A DNA stretch of 64,000 nucleotides, taken from Planctomycetota bacterium. GTDB lineage: Bacteria > Planctomycetota > PLA2 > JAEUHO01. Position 1 is the first letter of the stretch, and each line of letters begins with the position of its first letter. A program made the translations under genes and the position numbers. The notes below the pieces were generated by a model. It was given only the letters and a program-made list of their open reading frames with translations, searched no databases and was not told the origin of the DNA. This document shows, one piece after another, positions 7,263 to 16,796 of the stretch. The stretch is taken from the NCBI GenBank assembly GCA_029259775.1, contig JAJDEN010000053.1:1-64000 (forward strand), read 5' to 3'.

Positions 7263-9494
7263 TTACGGACTCGTGATCAGGAGATCGACGGGGTACGTGT
7301 AGTCCGGCGACCCCGGGCTGATGTCAATGATCAGGACGACGTAGGTCTCACCCGCGATCGTTGACGGCAGAGTGAATAGCTCACCCAGCGTGACGAAGTC
7401 GTCGACGTCTGCGACCCGCGCCCCCTTGCGGTACACGCGGACCAGGATGTCGAAGTCATCGAGGAACGTAATAGGTGGAGGCGTAAGCGCGTCGATGGTC
7501 ACGGCGGACCCGGTGCCGGTGAAGTAGAACCGGCGGGTGGCGTCCACGGCGTTGTAGGAAGAGCCGTTGAACATGGTTCGTGCGACCGACGGGCCATTCA
7601 CCATGACCGGGCTGTAGACCGGAAGAATCGGAGCCCAGCCCCCGTCGTTCGTCTCACCCGTCCCCAATGCATCAGCCACTGGGGTGATCCCGTGCAGCAC
7701 ACACAGTGTGTCGATGTCGCCGGCGGCGGACGGGTGCGCGGTCTTCAGCGCACTGATCAGACTGAAGATGGTCGTTGAGTATGGCGTGTTCTTCTGCGCT
7801 CCAACGAGAACGTCGTAGAGCTCGCCCAACCCCAACGTCACATTGTCGTGCGGCGCCTCGTTCGCCGTGTCGAACAGGTCGTACACAAGCCACTCGATGG
7901 ACGTCTCTGAGAACCAACCTGTGTTGGGCAGCGTCGCATCCAACGAGTTGTCCTCGATGTCCTCCCCGAACCCGGTGGCCTGAGCGATACCAACCGCATT
8001 CGAGTTGATGGTGTTCGGCGCCAAGACCAAGGCGGCGACGGCGTAGCCGAAGCCCTCGCCCCACGCGACCGTGGGATCCAGGTAGTCGCCAATGGAGTGC
8101 GGTCCTGCGATCGAATCCGAGCGGCTCAGCTGGTCTTCGAGCCAGTGGCCCCACTCGTGGGCCACCACGTATTGGTCGTACTCGTCTGTGTCGACGTCTT
8201 CCTTGCCCAGTATGTACAGCTCGCCAGAGTAGTGCGAGATGCCGATCTCTCCGGTCGTGACGTCGAACGCCGCGCTGGGACGGTTATCGATGCTCCAGTT
8301 GACCGTGCACAGAGGGAAGCTGATCGTCCGCACAGCCAGAAAGTCCGACATGGCCTCGTAGATCACGTCCATTATGGCGAAGGGAGCGGCAGCACGTGGC
8401 CCTGTATAGCTCGCTCCGCCCCAGCCGGACGTGGCGACATAGTCAGCCGTCTGGAAACCACTGCCAATGGCGAGCGGCGGGCCTTCGCTGGAATACAGGG
8501 CGTCCGAATCCGTGTTGTCCTCGACACGGATTGGCGGATGAGACGGCCCGGTCTCGGAGAGCACGCGCACGATGACAGAACCAGAGCCGCCGTAGGCGAT
8601 CTTGTAGGCGCCGTTGGCATCAAGCTCGCGCGTCGTAACAACGGCACCACCTGACGCCTTCACAAGTTGAACGCGGGCACCCCGGATGGGCCGCTCCATC
8701 GTTGAGCCATAATCTAGGCCAGCAGTAGTGCTCGGCACGGACTCGTACGTCCACGTGCCCTGCACGCCGTTCGCACCCGGCATGAACGTCACCGGTGTCC
8801 CCGTGCCAGGCAGGGTTGTGCCATCGGAGAGCACAACGTGGATGGAGGCCGGGGTGGGCCCGAGGACACCTGCATACGTGATTGCAGCTGTTACCTCGCT
8901 ACCGGAGGTGATGGTCCCTGGAACGCTAAGGATGTTTGACGCGCCCGTGCCGACGTGAAACAGGCCGCCCCCTGCGGCCGTGAAGACGACCGTGGCGCTC
9001 GTGCTGGATGTCGTCTGGAAGCCCGCGCCCGTCACAGTTACGGAGGTGGTGGCGCTGGAATCGATCGTCGCGGGCGTGATCCCCGTGACGCGCTGGGCAA
9101 CGACGTTCAGAATGGGTGTGCTGGACTCGAGAACGACGCCATCACCCCTGCGGACGGACACGAAAGCTGTGAACGATGTCGCAACCTCAGTGGCGGGCAG
9201 CCCGGTGTCGACGAGACTATCGCTCTGCGCGACGCCCGGCACTGTCAGGCTCGCGGATGTCCCTCCCAGGAAAGGCGTGCCGGCCGCGGCGCGGAGGGTT
9301 ACATCCACTGCAGCGCCAGTGCTCGTGAAGCCCTCACCGAGTACATGAAACGAGGTCGCCTTCTTGCTGAAGATTGAAGAAGGGGAGGCCGCGGTCACGC
9401 CCTCGGCCGGCGCCCCACCTCCCCCGCCACCGCAAGCGGCGAGTGCGACGGCCCATCCGAGAAGTGCGCTTCCCACGAGCAGGCGAATAGACAT
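7263..9494 (-). CDS. IPT/TIG-domain lipoprotein with zinc metalloprotease motif
   Basis: This 743-residue secreted lipoprotein has lipobox LAACG near residue 21, followed by a Gly run. Residues about 30-240 contain two IPT/TIG-type Ig-like repeats (VTGITPATIDSSATTSVTV is typical). Later residues include VVAHEWGHWLE with HEWGH at 446-450, the HExxH zinc site of gluzincin peptidases. WGEGFGYAVAAL about 30 residues on supplies the likely third ligand Glu. It would act on the cell surface or in the periplasm. The HExxH and downstream Glu are both present, so activity is plausible. It heads a two-gene leftward unit with the small lipoprotein. Confidence 0.82.
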   Translation of the reverse strand: MSIRLLVGSALLGWAVALAACGGGGGGAPAEGVTAASPSSIFSKKATSFHVLGEGFTSTGAAVDVTLRAAAGTPFLGGTSASLTVPGVAQSDSLVDTGLPATEVATSFTAFVSVRRGDGVVLESSTPILNVVAQRVTGITPATIDSSATTSVTVTGAGFQTTSSTSATVVFTAAGGGLFHVGTGASNILSVPGTITSGSEVTAAITYAGVLGPTPASIHVVLSDGTTLPGTGTPVTFMPGANGVQGTWTYESVPSTTAGLDYGSTMERPIRGARVQLVKASGGAVVTTRELDANGAYKIAYGGSGSVIVRVLSETGPSHPPIRVEDNTDSDALYSSEGPPLAIGSGFQTADYVATSGWGGASYTGPRAAAPFAIMDVIYEAMSDFLAVRTISFPLCTVNWSIDNRPSAAFDVTTGEIGISHYSGELYILGKEDVDTDEYDQYVVAHEWGHWLEDQLSRSDSIAGPHSIGDYLDPTVAWGEGFGYAVAALVLAPNTINSNAVGIAQATGFGEDIEDNSLDATLPNTGWFSETSIEWLVYDLFDTANEAPHDNVTLGLGELYDVLVGAQKNTPYSTTIFSLISALKTAHPSAAGDIDTLCVLHGITPVADALGTGETNDGGWAPILPVYSPVMVNGPSVARTMFNGSSYNAVDATRRFYFTGTGSAVTIDALTPPPITFLDDFDILVRVYRKGARVADVDDFVTLGELFTLPSTIAGETYVVLIIDISPGSPDYTYPVDLLITSP

Positions 9495-10276
9495 GTGGTG
9501 CTTCTCCCGCGCATCGGCCCATTCCCTACGGCCCCTGCGCTAGTTGTGGTCACGATCCTATCGATGAGCAAGAGTGAGCGCAAAGGGACAGTCAGAATAC
9601 GAATTCGGCACCGGCCGCCTCGGAGGGCGACGCTGGCGCGGGCAGTGATCATTCGCGGCTGATGCCGTGCGCACCCTCCTCCGGTCTCCGTCCGGTCATG
9701 GGCGGGCGAGGGCACAGCCCTCCCGGGCTGAAGACGAGGGCCCGGGATCGCTCGCCGCGCATGGACCACGCAGGTCCCGCCACCACGAACTCACCCGGCC
9801 CCTCCTAGCGCGTGCGAGACGCTAGCGCCGGGGACACGCACGGGGTCATCAAAATGGGTTTCGGACGACAGACAGTCAAGGAGACTGCCCCGTACGTGCC
9901 CTCCCGCGTGGCTAGTAACGCCGGAGATCGAGGGGAGTTCAGAGAGATTCCGACGACGTCGAGCCGGGTGTTACCCAGGGGACATGGGTGGAGGCAATCT
10001 CCGCCCGACTCGACGCGCCGCGGACCGAAGCCCGACCCCAGGTGGGATGTCCGCGCAAACAATGGAGGGGCTGCGAACCCACCCGGCGGTTGCCCCGGGG
10101 CGCCTCCAGTAGGCCATGGATTGCAGATTCGTCTCAAGGCGCCGCGTCTCTGTGCTGCTGCACCATCGCCTCAAGGGTGCCCGGGCCATGTGCGCAAGGC
10201 GAAGCTCGCCTGGATGACTGACCTAAGCCCACGATTCAGGGGGTGCTGAATGCGCTTCTACGGCCTTGTCCGATCG
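9495..10276. other. 782-bp non-coding stretch with structured core
   Basis: Frames of 110-145 codons exist on both strands but are Arg/Pro/Gly-rich and mutually antisense, and none has convincing protein character. The only clear content is the branched inverted-repeat structure at 9957-10015. A short minus-strand frame ending near 10140 could be a decayed gene end, but I cannot identify it. Confidence 0.4.
9957..10015 (+). ncRNA. Candidate structured RNA: three-way junction
   Basis: Bases 9957-9968 pair with 10004-10015 (11 of 12). Inside lie two hairpins: 9973-9977 with 9985-9989 (5 bp, 7-nt loop) and 9990-9993 with 9999-10002 (4 bp, 5-nt loop). Nested pairing of this kind gives a three-way junction. 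No known RNA family was recognised, the strand is uncertain, and conservation has not been tested. Confidence 0.35.
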
Positions 10277-12361
10277 CTACTTGCCCAGAGCACGATAGCG
10301 CTTGGCGTACTCCCTCTTCTGTCTGTCGTAGGCCTCGGCGCCGTGCGTTGCTCCGAGGCCGAGTTGCATCTCCCAAAAGTCCTCCTTGAGCCTGTGGGCG
10401 AACGCGAATGCCGCCCTGAGCATGAGGAGACGAGCGCTATCGGACTCGAACGCAGCCGCCGCGAGACCAGAGATGGTCTCGGCCCCGACGTCAGCCCACG
10501 ACATGGAGATGGCCCGTCCTTCCGCGCGGACCTGGAACGACCGCGCCGTGAGAGCAATCACGACGCTCTCGCCGCGGGAGGTGCTGATCGCGCGCTTGTC
10601 CACCGCGAGCTTCGCGACCCTGTCAACCAGAGCACCCTGGAACGCCTTGAGTAGACGCGTGTGCTCCCGCCAGAAATCGAGTTCTCTGGGGAAGCCACCC
10701 GAAGCATCCGAGACCCGTGCCGGAACCAAACAGCTGGCGCCGCTGTAGTCGTGGAGTCGAATGAGCCTCTCTACCTTGGGCCGACTCTGCTTCCACACCT
10801 TCTTGGCCTCGGCGAGGTCGCTCTTGGAAGCCAGCGTCCGGTCCGGGTGAGGATGCACCTTCTTGCGCTTGATGGCCTGTGCTCTGCGCTTGGCCTCTTT
10901 GCCCGCCGCCGTGAACTGGTGGCGGTGCCAAACCGACATGTACTGGGAGAGAACAGCATCCGTGTCCGCAGGCGCGTGCCAGGTCTTGCGGGCGAAGGCC
11001 TCCGCCCGCTTCAGGGCCTCCCGCGCTTCCGTCTCGCGTTTCTCTTTGACGACGCGAGCGTCCTTCGCGACACGCGCTTCGGCGGCCGGCGACGCATCGC
11101 TGGGCGTCGACGGTGCGTCAAGCTCGTCGGCCAGACCCACGCCTCTCGCGGGCACAGCGTCAGGCTCCTTGCGTCCGCGGTCCCCACTCGAGAGAGCAAG
11201 TATGGCGATGGCCGCGGCCGAGATGACGGCCACGGCAACAGCCAGCACCGGCACCCGCTTTCCCGATCGCTCTCGTCGGGCTACGGCGAGGCGCGATCGG
11301 CTCCGCTTCCGTCGGCGCTTCAGGCTTGTCTTCTCCCTGAGTCCCTTGCCGCCGATTCGATCCAGTGCTTCGACCACCTCGGCGGCGGTCGGTCGCAGAT
11401 CCGGGTCGCGCTTCGTCAGCAGGCGAACGAGGTCCGCAACCTCCTTGGAGAGCCCGGGACGCTGTCGCTCGGGGTGAAGGGCGTGCCCCGCAAGGTGGCC
11501 CGCGAGGATGCCCTTCCTGTCGCGGCCCGCGTAGGGCGGGCTCCCGGTAAGGAGGTGAAACAACGAGATGCCCAACCCGTAGATATCGTTTGCCGGCGAA
11601 ATAGCGCCCGTCTTGCACACCTCAGGCGCCATGTAGTGGGGCGTGCCCACCCTCTCATTGCTCTTGTCAAAGCCCATGGCCAAGCCGAAGTCCAGGACCT
11701 TCACGGTGCCGTCGTCGAGCAGGAACAGGTTCTCGGGCTTGACGTCTCTGTGGACGAGCTCCCGCTCGTGCGCCGCACTCAATCCGTTCGCAGCCTGGCG
11801 GATGATGCGCAAGGCGTCGATTACCTCGATCTGGCCCTCGCGCTGGATCAGGGCGAGAATCTCCTCGCCTTCAAGAAGCTCGACCACCATGTAGTGGCGC
11901 CCGGCTTCCGTGCCCAGGTCATAGATCTTGAGCACGTTCTCGTTGTCGAGGGTCGCGATGACGCGCGCTTCGGCCTGAAAGCGACTGACCAAGCTCTCAT
12001 GCTCTGCGATGCGCCGCCGCAGCACCTTGACGGCGACGCGGTCTTCCAGCGCCTCATGGCGCGCTTGGTACACCCGTGCGGTCTTTCCCACACCGACCAG
12101 CTTCTCGATGCGGCAGCGCCCAATCGTTGAGCCAAGTAGCGGATCGGATGTACGACGAGTCTCGCGAGCCAACTCCGAGCGGTCGCTTGCTCCCGAGCCG
12201 TGCGCGCCGCGCGGAACCAGTTCATCCTCTTGGCTGTCATCCGGCCCAGGGGCGTCACGTCGCTGCGGTAGCGACGGCCGTGGCTCCGGCCCAACCCGCC
12301 TCGGCTTGCGCGCCGATCTCTTCTCCATGTCCGTGTCGTAGGGACTCAGGGTGGTGCTCAT
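10277..12361 (-). CDS. Transmembrane Ser/Thr protein kinase (PknB-like)
   Basis: This 694-residue protein has a cytoplasmic kinase domain at about 78-335. The Gly loop is GVGKTA (90-95), with Lys112 in VAVK, HRDVKPEN (204-211), DFG (224-226) and APE (245-247). All catalytic elements are present. A basic linker leads to one membrane helix (about 370-391), and an alpha-helical, Lys/Arg/Ala-rich outer part of about 300 residues follows. It resembles PknB-type receptor kinases but lacks PASTA repeats, so its signal is unknown. The first 75 residues are disordered and basic. It is divergent from the HEAT/VWA gene. Confidence 0.9.
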   Translation of the reverse strand: MSTTLSPYDTDMEKRSARKPRRVGPEPRPSLPQRRDAPGPDDSQEDELVPRGAHGSGASDRSELARETRRTSDPLLGSTIGRCRIEKLVGVGKTARVYQARHEALEDRVAVKVLRRRIAEHESLVSRFQAEARVIATLDNENVLKIYDLGTEAGRHYMVVELLEGEEILALIQREGQIEVIDALRIIRQAANGLSAAHERELVHRDVKPENLFLLDDGTVKVLDFGLAMGFDKSNERVGTPHYMAPEVCKTGAISPANDIYGLGISLFHLLTGSPPYAGRDRKGILAGHLAGHALHPERQRPGLSKEVADLVRLLTKRDPDLRPTAAEVVEALDRIGGKGLREKTSLKRRRKRSRSRLAVARRERSGKRVPVLAVAVAVISAAAIAILALSSGDRGRKEPDAVPARGVGLADELDAPSTPSDASPAAEARVAKDARVVKEKRETEAREALKRAEAFARKTWHAPADTDAVLSQYMSVWHRHQFTAAGKEAKRRAQAIKRKKVHPHPDRTLASKSDLAEAKKVWKQSRPKVERLIRLHDYSGASCLVPARVSDASGGFPRELDFWREHTRLLKAFQGALVDRVAKLAVDKRAISTSRGESVVIALTARSFQVRAEGRAISMSWADVGAETISGLAAAAFESDSARLLMLRAAFAFAHRLKEDFWEMQLGLGATHGAEAYDRQKREYAKRYRALGK

Positions 12362-12608
12362 GGCAACAGTCTAGCCAGTCTCGCTCTCCCGATTCGCATC
12401 TCCTTGGCGAGGCGCCGCCTGGGGCCTCGTCGAAGCACGTTGAGGATTGGTCGGCTGGCTCGAGAGCGCGTTCACCGTATGACGTGGATATCAGTGTGGG
12501 TCGAGGTGGTGTACCGCTCGCGAGACAGAATCCCGGATACGCAGGCACTCGAGGAGCGAAACGCCCAGTACGCCCAGCTACATGTGCCCCAACTGCTAGG
12601 TTGCCCCG

Positions 12609-15383
12609 ATGCTGAACCCTCGCACCCGCACACGCCTGCTCATCGCACTGGGCGGCCTGGCGGCAGCTGCGCTCTTCCTTCTCACTCTGAGCCACGGCAC
12701 GGCCCGGGCGGACGAGTACATGGAGCGCCGTCGCGAGGGTCGCTGCTACTGCCACCGCGGCCAAGGGACATGGGACTACCTGCGCTCCCCGCTCGTCCCG
12801 CCGGAGGACCTCTCGCACTGCGGGTTGATGCTAGGTGGCGGCTCGTGCCGCAAACGCCCACGGCCCACCGGCACAAGCGGAGCCTGCTGGGGCAGCCAGA
12901 AGGAGCCGTGCTTCTGGAAGCGGCACGCCCAGTCCTGGAGCATCAAGTGCAGCGTCTGCTGGGACGATACGAGCTGCCCGAGCTGCGACAAGCTGATCAG
13001 CGGACGAGACGCCACCACCCGTAAGCTCCTTGCCAAGCGCATCGCATCGGAGGCCCGCACGTTCGGGGCCGACGTCGTCGTGGCCGTCTCACCGCACTTC
13101 TACGTTGTCACCGCCGCCGACAAGCGCATCAAGCTGACGACCGAGCGCGGAACGAAGCGCAAGATGAGCGCACACGAAGTCGTACACCTCTACGCCCAAC
13201 GCTGTGAGATCGCATACGCTGACTTCATGCACTGGTTCGGCGGCAGCGTGAACCTGCACAAGCCGATGGCGGTCTACGTGACGGCGGACGAGGGGGTGCG
13301 CAAGGCGGTCGGCACTCGCTACTTCGGTGGTGCCGGCATTCACATGAACTACGCCTTTGCCTACAACGACCGTATCGCTGAGGGCTTCTCCGGCAACGGA
13401 TTTGTCGTCGGCCTTCAGCACTCCCGCAACGACCACGACATGCACGGGTACTGCCGCCACCAAATCGGGCACATCCTCTTCTCGTGCTGGCAGCTCCACG
13501 GTGGCTTCGAAGAGGAGTGCCCCCGTTGGGCTTGGTGCGGCGCCGCACACTTCCTGCAGAAGCTGCAGGCGTCTCACGACGACTACGCAACCTTCTGCTA
13601 CGGCGAAGGGGCAGGCGGCGAGGGACCGGGAAAGAAGTGGGCCAAGCGCGTACGCAAGATGGCAAGTGGCAAGATGGCGCCCATAGAGACGTTCTTCGGC
13701 CGAAACTCGCTCAGCGCCATGCAATACGAAGACCACCTTCGCGCGTGGTCGATCATGGACACCATGCTTCGCGAGGATCGCGAGCGCTGGCTGAAGATGC
13801 TCGGGCGTCTGCGCCGCAAGGAGCATGAGGGCAAGGCATTCAAGGCGGAGCTCGGCATCAAGCCCGACGAGTTCCACGCGCGCTGGGTTGAACGGATTCT
13901 CGGACGTCGCAAGACCATGGGGCCGCAGCGCAAGGACGGCAGGGATCCGAATGAGCCAGGCCGCCGCGAGCGGATGCGCTTGGAGACCCTGCAGGACGTC
14001 GAGGAACTCGCCGGACTGATTCGTGGCCTGGACGAGATCAAGGACATTGACACCCTCGCCTCAGTGCTTACCCGCCTCAAGGACCGCTCGGACCTCGTCC
14101 GCGAGTCGATCCATCACGTCCTGATGCGTACCAAAATTCCCGCGTTGTTGGCCTTCCTGCGAGAGCAAGGACTCTACGACGCCAGCGCTCCTGTGCGGGC
14201 AGGTGTGGCGCGTGCCCTGGGCGGGTTGAAGGACGCTCCGGCGCGCGAGCGTCTTGAGCGCGCGTTAGCAGACTCGCACTGGCTCGTGCGCGCCAACTCG
14301 GCGCAGGCTCTTGCGCGAATCGGCAACGGTGCGTCACGGCCGGCTCTCTTGGCCGCGCTCGCCGAGAAGCGGCCGAAGCCGTGGATCGCGGCAGTCGACG
14401 CGTTCGCGGCGCTACCCGGCGGTCGCTCCATCGAGGCAACGCCTCTGCTCGCCCGCCGGCTGGGAGATTCCCGGTGGCAAGTCCGCCTCACGGCCGCCAG
14501 GGCCCTGACGGTAGTCGGTACCCAGGATTGCCTGGATCTTCTGATCGCACGCTTCGCCAAGGAGAACGGACGCCTCAAGCGCGAGCTCCACGAGGCCTTG
14601 AGGGGCGTCACCGGCGACGACCTGGGCCCGAGGGCGTCCACTTGGGCGACGTGGTGGAAGACCCAGAAAGAGAAGCACGGCGGGCTGGCGCCGAAGCCGC
14701 CGACTCCCTCCGGCCAGCCAAGAGAGGGCGACCGATACGCGGACCCGAGTAGCGGCAAGCGCCCTGCGGATGATCCTCACTACTACGGGCGGCGCATCTT
14801 CTCCCGGAGCATCTGCTTCGTGCTAGATACCAGTCTCTCGATGAAGCTGAATATGAAGGTCCGCCCCGGGGATCTCCAGCGCCTGGGAGACTTACCAGCC
14901 GAGGGTACGCGAGACGAGATCGCCCGCCGCGCGCTGAGCGCGGCCCTCGCGAAACTAGATCCGCGCACGCGCGTGCGCATCGTGTTCTTTGGCTCGCGCG
15001 TGAAGCTCTGGAGCCGAGATCTGCAGCCAGCTTCGCCTGCGAATGTGGCGGCGGCCGAGAGCGCACTACGCAATGCAAAGCCGCGCGGCGAAACGAACTT
15101 CTACGGCGCTCTCAAGGCCGCCCTCGGGCTGCATGAGAGAGCAACGGACGACTCACGCCTCGAGGACATCCCGGACACGGTCTACTTCCTCACAGACGGC
15201 AAGCCGACACGCGGCGAGATCACCTCGATGCCGGAACTCACATCTTGGTTCGAGAACTTGAACCGCTTCGCGAAGGTGAACTTGCACATCATCGCGCTAG
15301 GCGAACTCAACGTCGACGTCCCGGCCCTCCGCGCGCTGGCCACGGCTGGCAATGGAGAGGTCATCCACGTCCGCGAGCGATGA
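12609..15383 (+). CDS. Secreted Cys-rich / pseudo-peptidase / HEAT / VWA protein
   Basis: This 924-residue protein carries an N-terminal signal segment (about 1-35). Residues 45-127 are Cys-rich (about 11 Cys, including CSVC and CPSC). The next block looks like a gluzincin-type peptidase, but its motif is HQIGH at 284-288, so the catalytic Glu of HExxH is Gln and it is probably inactive. Residues about 450-700 form HEAT-like repeats (VRAGVARALGGL, VRANSAQALARIG). From about 730 a VWA domain begins, with MIDAS DTSLS (740-744), Thr in GETNFYGAL and Asp in LTDGKPTRGE. It may be a surface adhesion or scaffolding protein. The neighbouring kinase is divergent, with 247 bp between. Confidence 0.8.
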   Translation: MLNPRTRTRLLIALGGLAAAALFLLTLSHGTARADEYMERRREGRCYCHRGQGTWDYLRSPLVPPEDLSHCGLMLGGGSCRKRPRPTGTSGACWGSQKEPCFWKRHAQSWSIKCSVCWDDTSCPSCDKLISGRDATTRKLLAKRIASEARTFGADVVVAVSPHFYVVTAADKRIKLTTERGTKRKMSAHEVVHLYAQRCEIAYADFMHWFGGSVNLHKPMAVYVTADEGVRKAVGTRYFGGAGIHMNYAFAYNDRIAEGFSGNGFVVGLQHSRNDHDMHGYCRHQIGHILFSCWQLHGGFEEECPRWAWCGAAHFLQKLQASHDDYATFCYGEGAGGEGPGKKWAKRVRKMASGKMAPIETFFGRNSLSAMQYEDHLRAWSIMDTMLREDRERWLKMLGRLRRKEHEGKAFKAELGIKPDEFHARWVERILGRRKTMGPQRKDGRDPNEPGRRERMRLETLQDVEELAGLIRGLDEIKDIDTLASVLTRLKDRSDLVRESIHHVLMRTKIPALLAFLREQGLYDASAPVRAGVARALGGLKDAPARERLERALADSHWLVRANSAQALARIGNGASRPALLAALAEKRPKPWIAAVDAFAALPGGRSIEATPLLARRLGDSRWQVRLTAARALTVVGTQDCLDLLIARFAKENGRLKRELHEALRGVTGDDLGPRASTWATWWKTQKEKHGGLAPKPPTPSGQPREGDRYADPSSGKRPADDPHYYGRRIFSRSICFVLDTSLSMKLNMKVRPGDLQRLGDLPAEGTRDEIARRALSAALAKLDPRTRVRIVFFGSRVKLWSRDLQPASPANVAAAESALRNAKPRGETNFYGALKAALGLHERATDDSRLEDIPDTVYFLTDGKPTRGEITSMPELTSWFENLNRFAKVNLHIIALGELNVDVPALRALATAGNGEVIHVRER

Positions 15384-15499
15384 CCCAGTTCTTCGGCGTC
15401 GGGCTGTGACGTACGTCGCCGCAACAGTTAGCCTGAGTCGGTCCCTCGGTGCGAACGCAGGGTGCAGGCTCTGAGTACTGGCTAGCAGCCCGTCCCCGA

Positions 15500-15520
15500 A
15501 TCCGGCCCAGGAGGCCGGAT
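15500..15520 (+). terminator. Hairpin downstream of the HEAT/VWA gene
   Basis: ATCCGGCC at 15500-15507 pairs perfectly with GGCCGGAT at 15513-15520 around a 5-nt loop. It lies 117 bp after the gene's stop and is not followed by a T run, so it is only a possible terminator. Confidence 0.3.
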
Positions 15521-15627
15521 CGGACCCGGCCTGATAGAGGGATCGGGCCTGCCGCCGCGGCCGAGTCCACGCACGCGCGCTCCTAGTCGCCGGAGCCGAC
15601 GCGCCCTGCATACCGGCCTACCCTCAC

Positions 15628-16149
15628 ATGCGGGAGGACGACATGACGCATGGTGACCGCTGCTCTTCGGGGCACGGGATGGTAGGTCTTGCCTACGACT
15701 GGCGCCTATGCGCAGCGTGCGGCGATCTGGAGCCGGGTAGCGCAGAGGATCCTGCCGGCTCCCCGTGGGGATCTCCGGAGTGGAGGCGCCGTAGAGATCG
15801 ACTCGCCATGCTCTCAACGCTCGCGGGGACGATGTTTGACGCGTACGCCCGCGTGGCACGCGGCGACCGCCCGAACACGGAACGAGCTCGGGCCCTCGCG
15901 TCGGAGTATCGGCGATCTTGGGGCCTGCGACGCTCTCACTGGGCCGGAGAGGTCACGAGCAAGTCGACTGCCGTCGTGACTCTCCAGGACCTTAGGGCGC
16001 TGCGCGTCATTCGCGACCTTGTCGATGCGCTTGAGGGCTTCGACTCATACTGGGCAGAAGAGATCGGGGTTGGCCTAACGCGCCCCACGGCGAAGGACCT
16101 GTTCCTTGCGGTGGCCTCCCACTTTGATCAATCGGCGGCACCCGGCTAG
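15628..16149 (+). CDS. Hypothetical protein with N-terminal CxxC-type motif
   Basis: I do not recognise this 173-residue protein. Near the N-terminus, Cys12 and a later Cys-Ala-Ala-Cys (about 28-31) could bind a metal. The rest is mainly helical, with a plausible hydrophobic pattern (LQDLRALRVIRDLVDALEGF). Start choice between residues 1 and 6 (both Met) is open. It sits between the HEAT/VWA gene and the degraded ATPase fragment, so it is likely element cargo. Confidence 0.55.
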   Translation: MREDDMTHGDRCSSGHGMVGLAYDWRLCAACGDLEPGSAEDPAGSPWGSPEWRRRRDRLAMLSTLAGTMFDAYARVARGDRPNTERARALASEYRRSWGLRRSHWAGEVTSKSTAVVTLQDLRALRVIRDLVDALEGFDSYWAEEIGVGLTRPTAKDLFLAVASHFDQSAAPG

Positions 16150-16205
16150 CAGGCGCCACACACTTCGGCTACACCGGCCTTCCTAATCTGCTGCGTCAAC
16201 CTGCG

Positions 16206-16300
16206 GGAGTCGGTGCCCGCGGCGCACCGCGGCCTTGCCGCTTCCGAGATCGTGGAGGCCTCCCGCAACGCTTGGCACGGTGCCTCCTGGGGGGTGCGCA
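16206..16300 (+). pseudogene. 95-bp decayed copy of the TraG-like ATPase gene
   Basis: By eye about 86 of 95 bases match 5284-5378 of the first ATPase gene, and the encoded peptide AHRGLAASEIVEASRNAWHG mirrors AHRGLAASGIVEAFRNVWHG. Homology starts just before 16206 and stops abruptly after 16300. It is a fragment with no start or Walker motif, left by duplication and deletion of a related gene. Confidence 0.8.
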
Positions 16301-16360
16301 AATGCAAGGTCGCCCGTCTGCGATCGAACTTGGATGCGCGCTGGGGCGCTCAACACCCGC

Positions 16361-16789
16361 TCAGCGGGAGAGCTCCTGTACCGCGCCGCTACCCAGAAGC
16401 ACCTCGTACTGCTCCAGACTGATCCGCCGGATCAGATAGGGCCCATCGTCAGGCGTCGGATTGGGATCGAGGAGAACCTCAAGCACGAGTGTTCCATCAC
16501 CGGGCGTCCATTCAGGAACCCCACCTTCAAGAGCCTGCTGCGCCTTGCCCAAGCGCTTGAGACGACCCCAGGCGATCTCCTGACGGCCGCCGGGCAGCAG
16601 CGGCGGCGATTGGATGACGAGCGCCTCGCCCGGGGCCCAGGGGCGACCGACCGGACCTTCGCCGAGCTCGATAGACTCTCCACCAGGGGCTGACCCACGA
16701 GTTGAAAAGCGGCACGCCCATTGGAAGCGGCGGAGCTGAGCCAGGAAACACGCGACCGTAGGGCGGAGGATCGCGCCCTCGCTGCGCAC
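16361..16789 (-). CDS. Uncertain small protein antisense to the ATPase leader
   Basis: The last 100 residues look protein-like (GEALVIQSPPLLPGG, DGTLVLEVLLDPNP, YLIRRISLEQYEVLLGSG), with ordinary codon choice. No good start codon precedes that part; the GTG at 16789 gives a poor N-terminus and lies against the second ATPase gene. It may be the surviving 3' part of a broken gene. No family was recognised. Confidence 0.35.
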   Translation of the reverse strand: MRSEGAILRPTVACFLAQLRRFQWACRFSTRGSAPGGESIELGEGPVGRPWAPGEALVIQSPPLLPGGRQEIAWGRLKRLGKAQQALEGGVPEWTPGDGTLVLEVLLDPNPTPDDGPYLIRRISLEQYEVLLGSGAVQELSR

Positions 16790-16796
16790 CAGGCAT

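Noticed and set aside
9812-10249. A 145-codon plus-strand frame in the gene-free region
   Set aside because: Arg/Pro/Gly-rich, antisense to an equally poor frame, and overlapping the RNA-like structure.
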